From: Clostridia bacterium
Lineage (GTDB): Bacteria > Bacillota > Clostridia > Lachnospirales > Cellulosilyticaceae
Direction: 5' to 3'
DNA length: 6,791 nt
Assembly (NCBI GenBank): GCA_029256345.1
Contig: JAQSYC010000218.1
Location: 1 to 6,791 of the forward strand
The notes under the pieces: model-generated
Told to the model about the DNA's origin: nothing
The model's input: the letters and a program-made list of their open reading frames with translations, nothing else
The model's database searches: none
Program-made: the position numbers and the translations under genes
In this document: positions 5,672-6,791 of the stretch, piece by piece
Position numbering within the stretch: the first letter of the stretch is position 1
Layout of the letters: the number at the start of each line of letters is the position of its first letter

Positions 5672-6791
5672 AACTCACCTCATCTCTTAAAACAGATCTT
5701 TCGCTATCTAGACTATTCTTAGCTTTTTCAAGGGTTTCAAACAATGTCCCTGTTTCATCTGTCTTAACTGCAATGCCACAAGGCATCTCTGCTATGGATT
5801 GTCCAAAATTCTCATATACCTTTTGTCTGATATACTGCATACGCTCACCAGCCGATGCTTCATCTGAGTTATTCATAATCACTGCCAATTCATTTTCATT
5901 GATGCGCGCTAAGATGTGTGTTGTATCACAGCTTCTTTTAAATAACGCTACCATTTGTTGCAGTAATCCAGCATTTTTTGCAAGACTTAGATCCACTGTC
6001 ATAACCGTTACTGGAAGCAGTAACTGACTCTCCATATTGGCAAGCATTTTGTTTAGGAATACCTCATTATACACACCTGTCTCACTGTCATGGGTACTTG
6101 CTGATTCTGCAATTTGTGTCATCGTTTTGATTTGACTTGTAAACTCTTCTATTTGTATATTTTTTTCTCTGATTTCTTTTTTAAATCGATTAGTTGACTG
6201 AGCCGCCTTAAAGATATAAAGCGAAAAACCTACACCAAGTACAATAATCGCTACAGTAAATAACCCACTAATCAATGAGAGGCCTATAAAATGCTGTTGT
6301 GCTGAAACTGTAGTTAAGAAATAATCTTCTAAAGTTGAAATCCCTATTCTATAAGTCTTACCTTGTTCTTCAAAGAAAAACCAAGAGATAATTTCTTTAC
6401 CTGTTTCATTATTCTTAATGACCTCACTTGTTCCGCTGATGCCCTCGTCCATAAGTTTTTGCATGTCTTCTGTCTGACTTCCGCCTGCATATTTCCATGC
6501 CTCAAAAACTTCATTTATCGTTTTATCTTGATAAGCTTCCGTGGTTAGGATGTCTTTTTCAAATAAAACAGTATCCTGTCCGTAAAAAAAGATATATCTA
6601 TTTTGAGTATTTGTTTCTTTTTGAATCACTTCACTTATAACTTTGCTTTCTGCCTCAGCAGCAGACATTCCTTCATTCATATATTCTGCTAAAGTTTTTT
6701 GAACTTGATCTGAAAATTGGCTGTTAAATCTATATTGCTCCTCGGCAAAAGCTTCAACTAACTGGCTGCGGTGACTGCTTATTTGATAAAA
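5664..6791 (-). CDS. Membrane sensor with degenerate GGDEF domain (N-terminus cut by window edge)
   Basis: The frame is open to base 6791, so the true start lies outside the window and 375 C-terminal residues are visible; an internal ATG at 6680 is unlikely to be the start because coding-like sequence continues upstream. Residues 1-167 look like an extracytoplasmic Cache-like sensor (FFYGQDTVLFEKDIL, then WFFFEEQGKTYRIGIST). A membrane helix spans about 168-194, followed by a charged, probably coiled-coil linker (198-230). The GGDEF domain starts at HDSETGVYNEVF (234-245, like D-LTGL-NR). The GGDEF signature itself is NENEL (298-302) in LARINENELAVIM. The inhibitory-site RxxD position reads DTTH. 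Cyclic di-GMP synthesis is therefore very unlikely; a binding or purely structural signalling role is inferred. It leads an operon with GtrA and the PTPS-like gene. Confidence 0.83.
   Translation of the reverse strand, partial: FYQISSHRSQLVEAFAEEQYRFNSQFSDQVQKTLAEYMNEGMSAAEAESKVISEVIQKETNTQNRYIFFYGQDTVLFEKDILTTEAYQDKTINEVFEAWKYAGGSQTEDMQKLMDEGISGTSEVIKNNETGKEIISWFFFEEQGKTYRIGISTLEDYFLTTVSAQQHFIGLSLISGLFTVAIIVLGVGFSLYIFKAAQSTNRFKKEIREKNIQIEEFTSQIKTMTQIAESASTHDSETGVYNEVFLNKMLANMESQLLLPVTVMTVDLSLAKNAGLLQQMVALFKRSCDTTHILARINENELAVIMNNSDEASAGERMQYIRQKVYENFGQSIAEMPCGIAVKTDETGTLFETLEKAKNSLDSERSVLRDEVSYA

Overview
This window is AT-rich DNA that most likely comes from an anaerobic, low-GC Gram-positive bacterium of the Clostridia. 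The basis is AT-rich intergenic DNA, strong AGGAGG-type ribosome binding sites, a HrcA/CIRCE-controlled Hsp18-like chaperone, a single-domain old-yellow-enzyme-type reductase with a C-terminal cysteine cluster, and an iron-sulfur flavoprotein. I cannot name a species from the sequence alone. No rRNA, tRNA, CRISPR array, insertion sequence or phage gene was seen.

Layout, left to right. (1) 1-431, minus strand: the N-terminal part of a membrane chemoreceptor-like protein, cut by the window edge. (2) 432-724: an AT-rich divergent intergenic region with a good promoter for the next gene. (3) 725-1819, plus strand: an NADH:flavin oxidoreductase (OYE family) ending in a four-cysteine motif. (4) 1918-1957: a perfect 18-bp hairpin that serves as a shared terminator for two converging units. 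(5) 4058 down to 1966, minus strand: a two-gene operon in which a PadR-type repressor gene runs directly into a three-part membrane flavoprotein (iron-sulfur flavodoxin-like domain, SCP2-like domain, six membrane helices). (6) 4714-4268, minus strand: a small heat-shock protein with its own sigma-A promoter, a perfect CIRCE operator and its own terminator. (7) 6791-4845, minus strand: an overlapping three-gene operon of a membrane sensor with a degenerate GGDEF domain (cut by the right edge), a GtrA-family membrane protein and a QueD/PTPS-fold protein that lacks the usual catalytic cysteine and histidine.

How the parts may work together. The PadR-flavoprotein pair looks like a self-contained inducible redox module: the regulator presumably senses a small molecule and the membrane flavoprotein presumably acts on a hydrophobic or membrane-soluble substrate. 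The convergent OYE is a second flavin reductase, but it is not in the same transcription unit. The degenerate GGDEF-GtrA-PTPS operon is the least explained part. The membrane sensor appears unable to make cyclic di-GMP, the GtrA protein is of a type that helps move lipid-linked sugars across the membrane, and the PTPS-like protein has probably lost pterin synthase chemistry. A role in a cell-surface polysaccharide or glycan system is a reasonable inference that depends on genes beyond the right edge.
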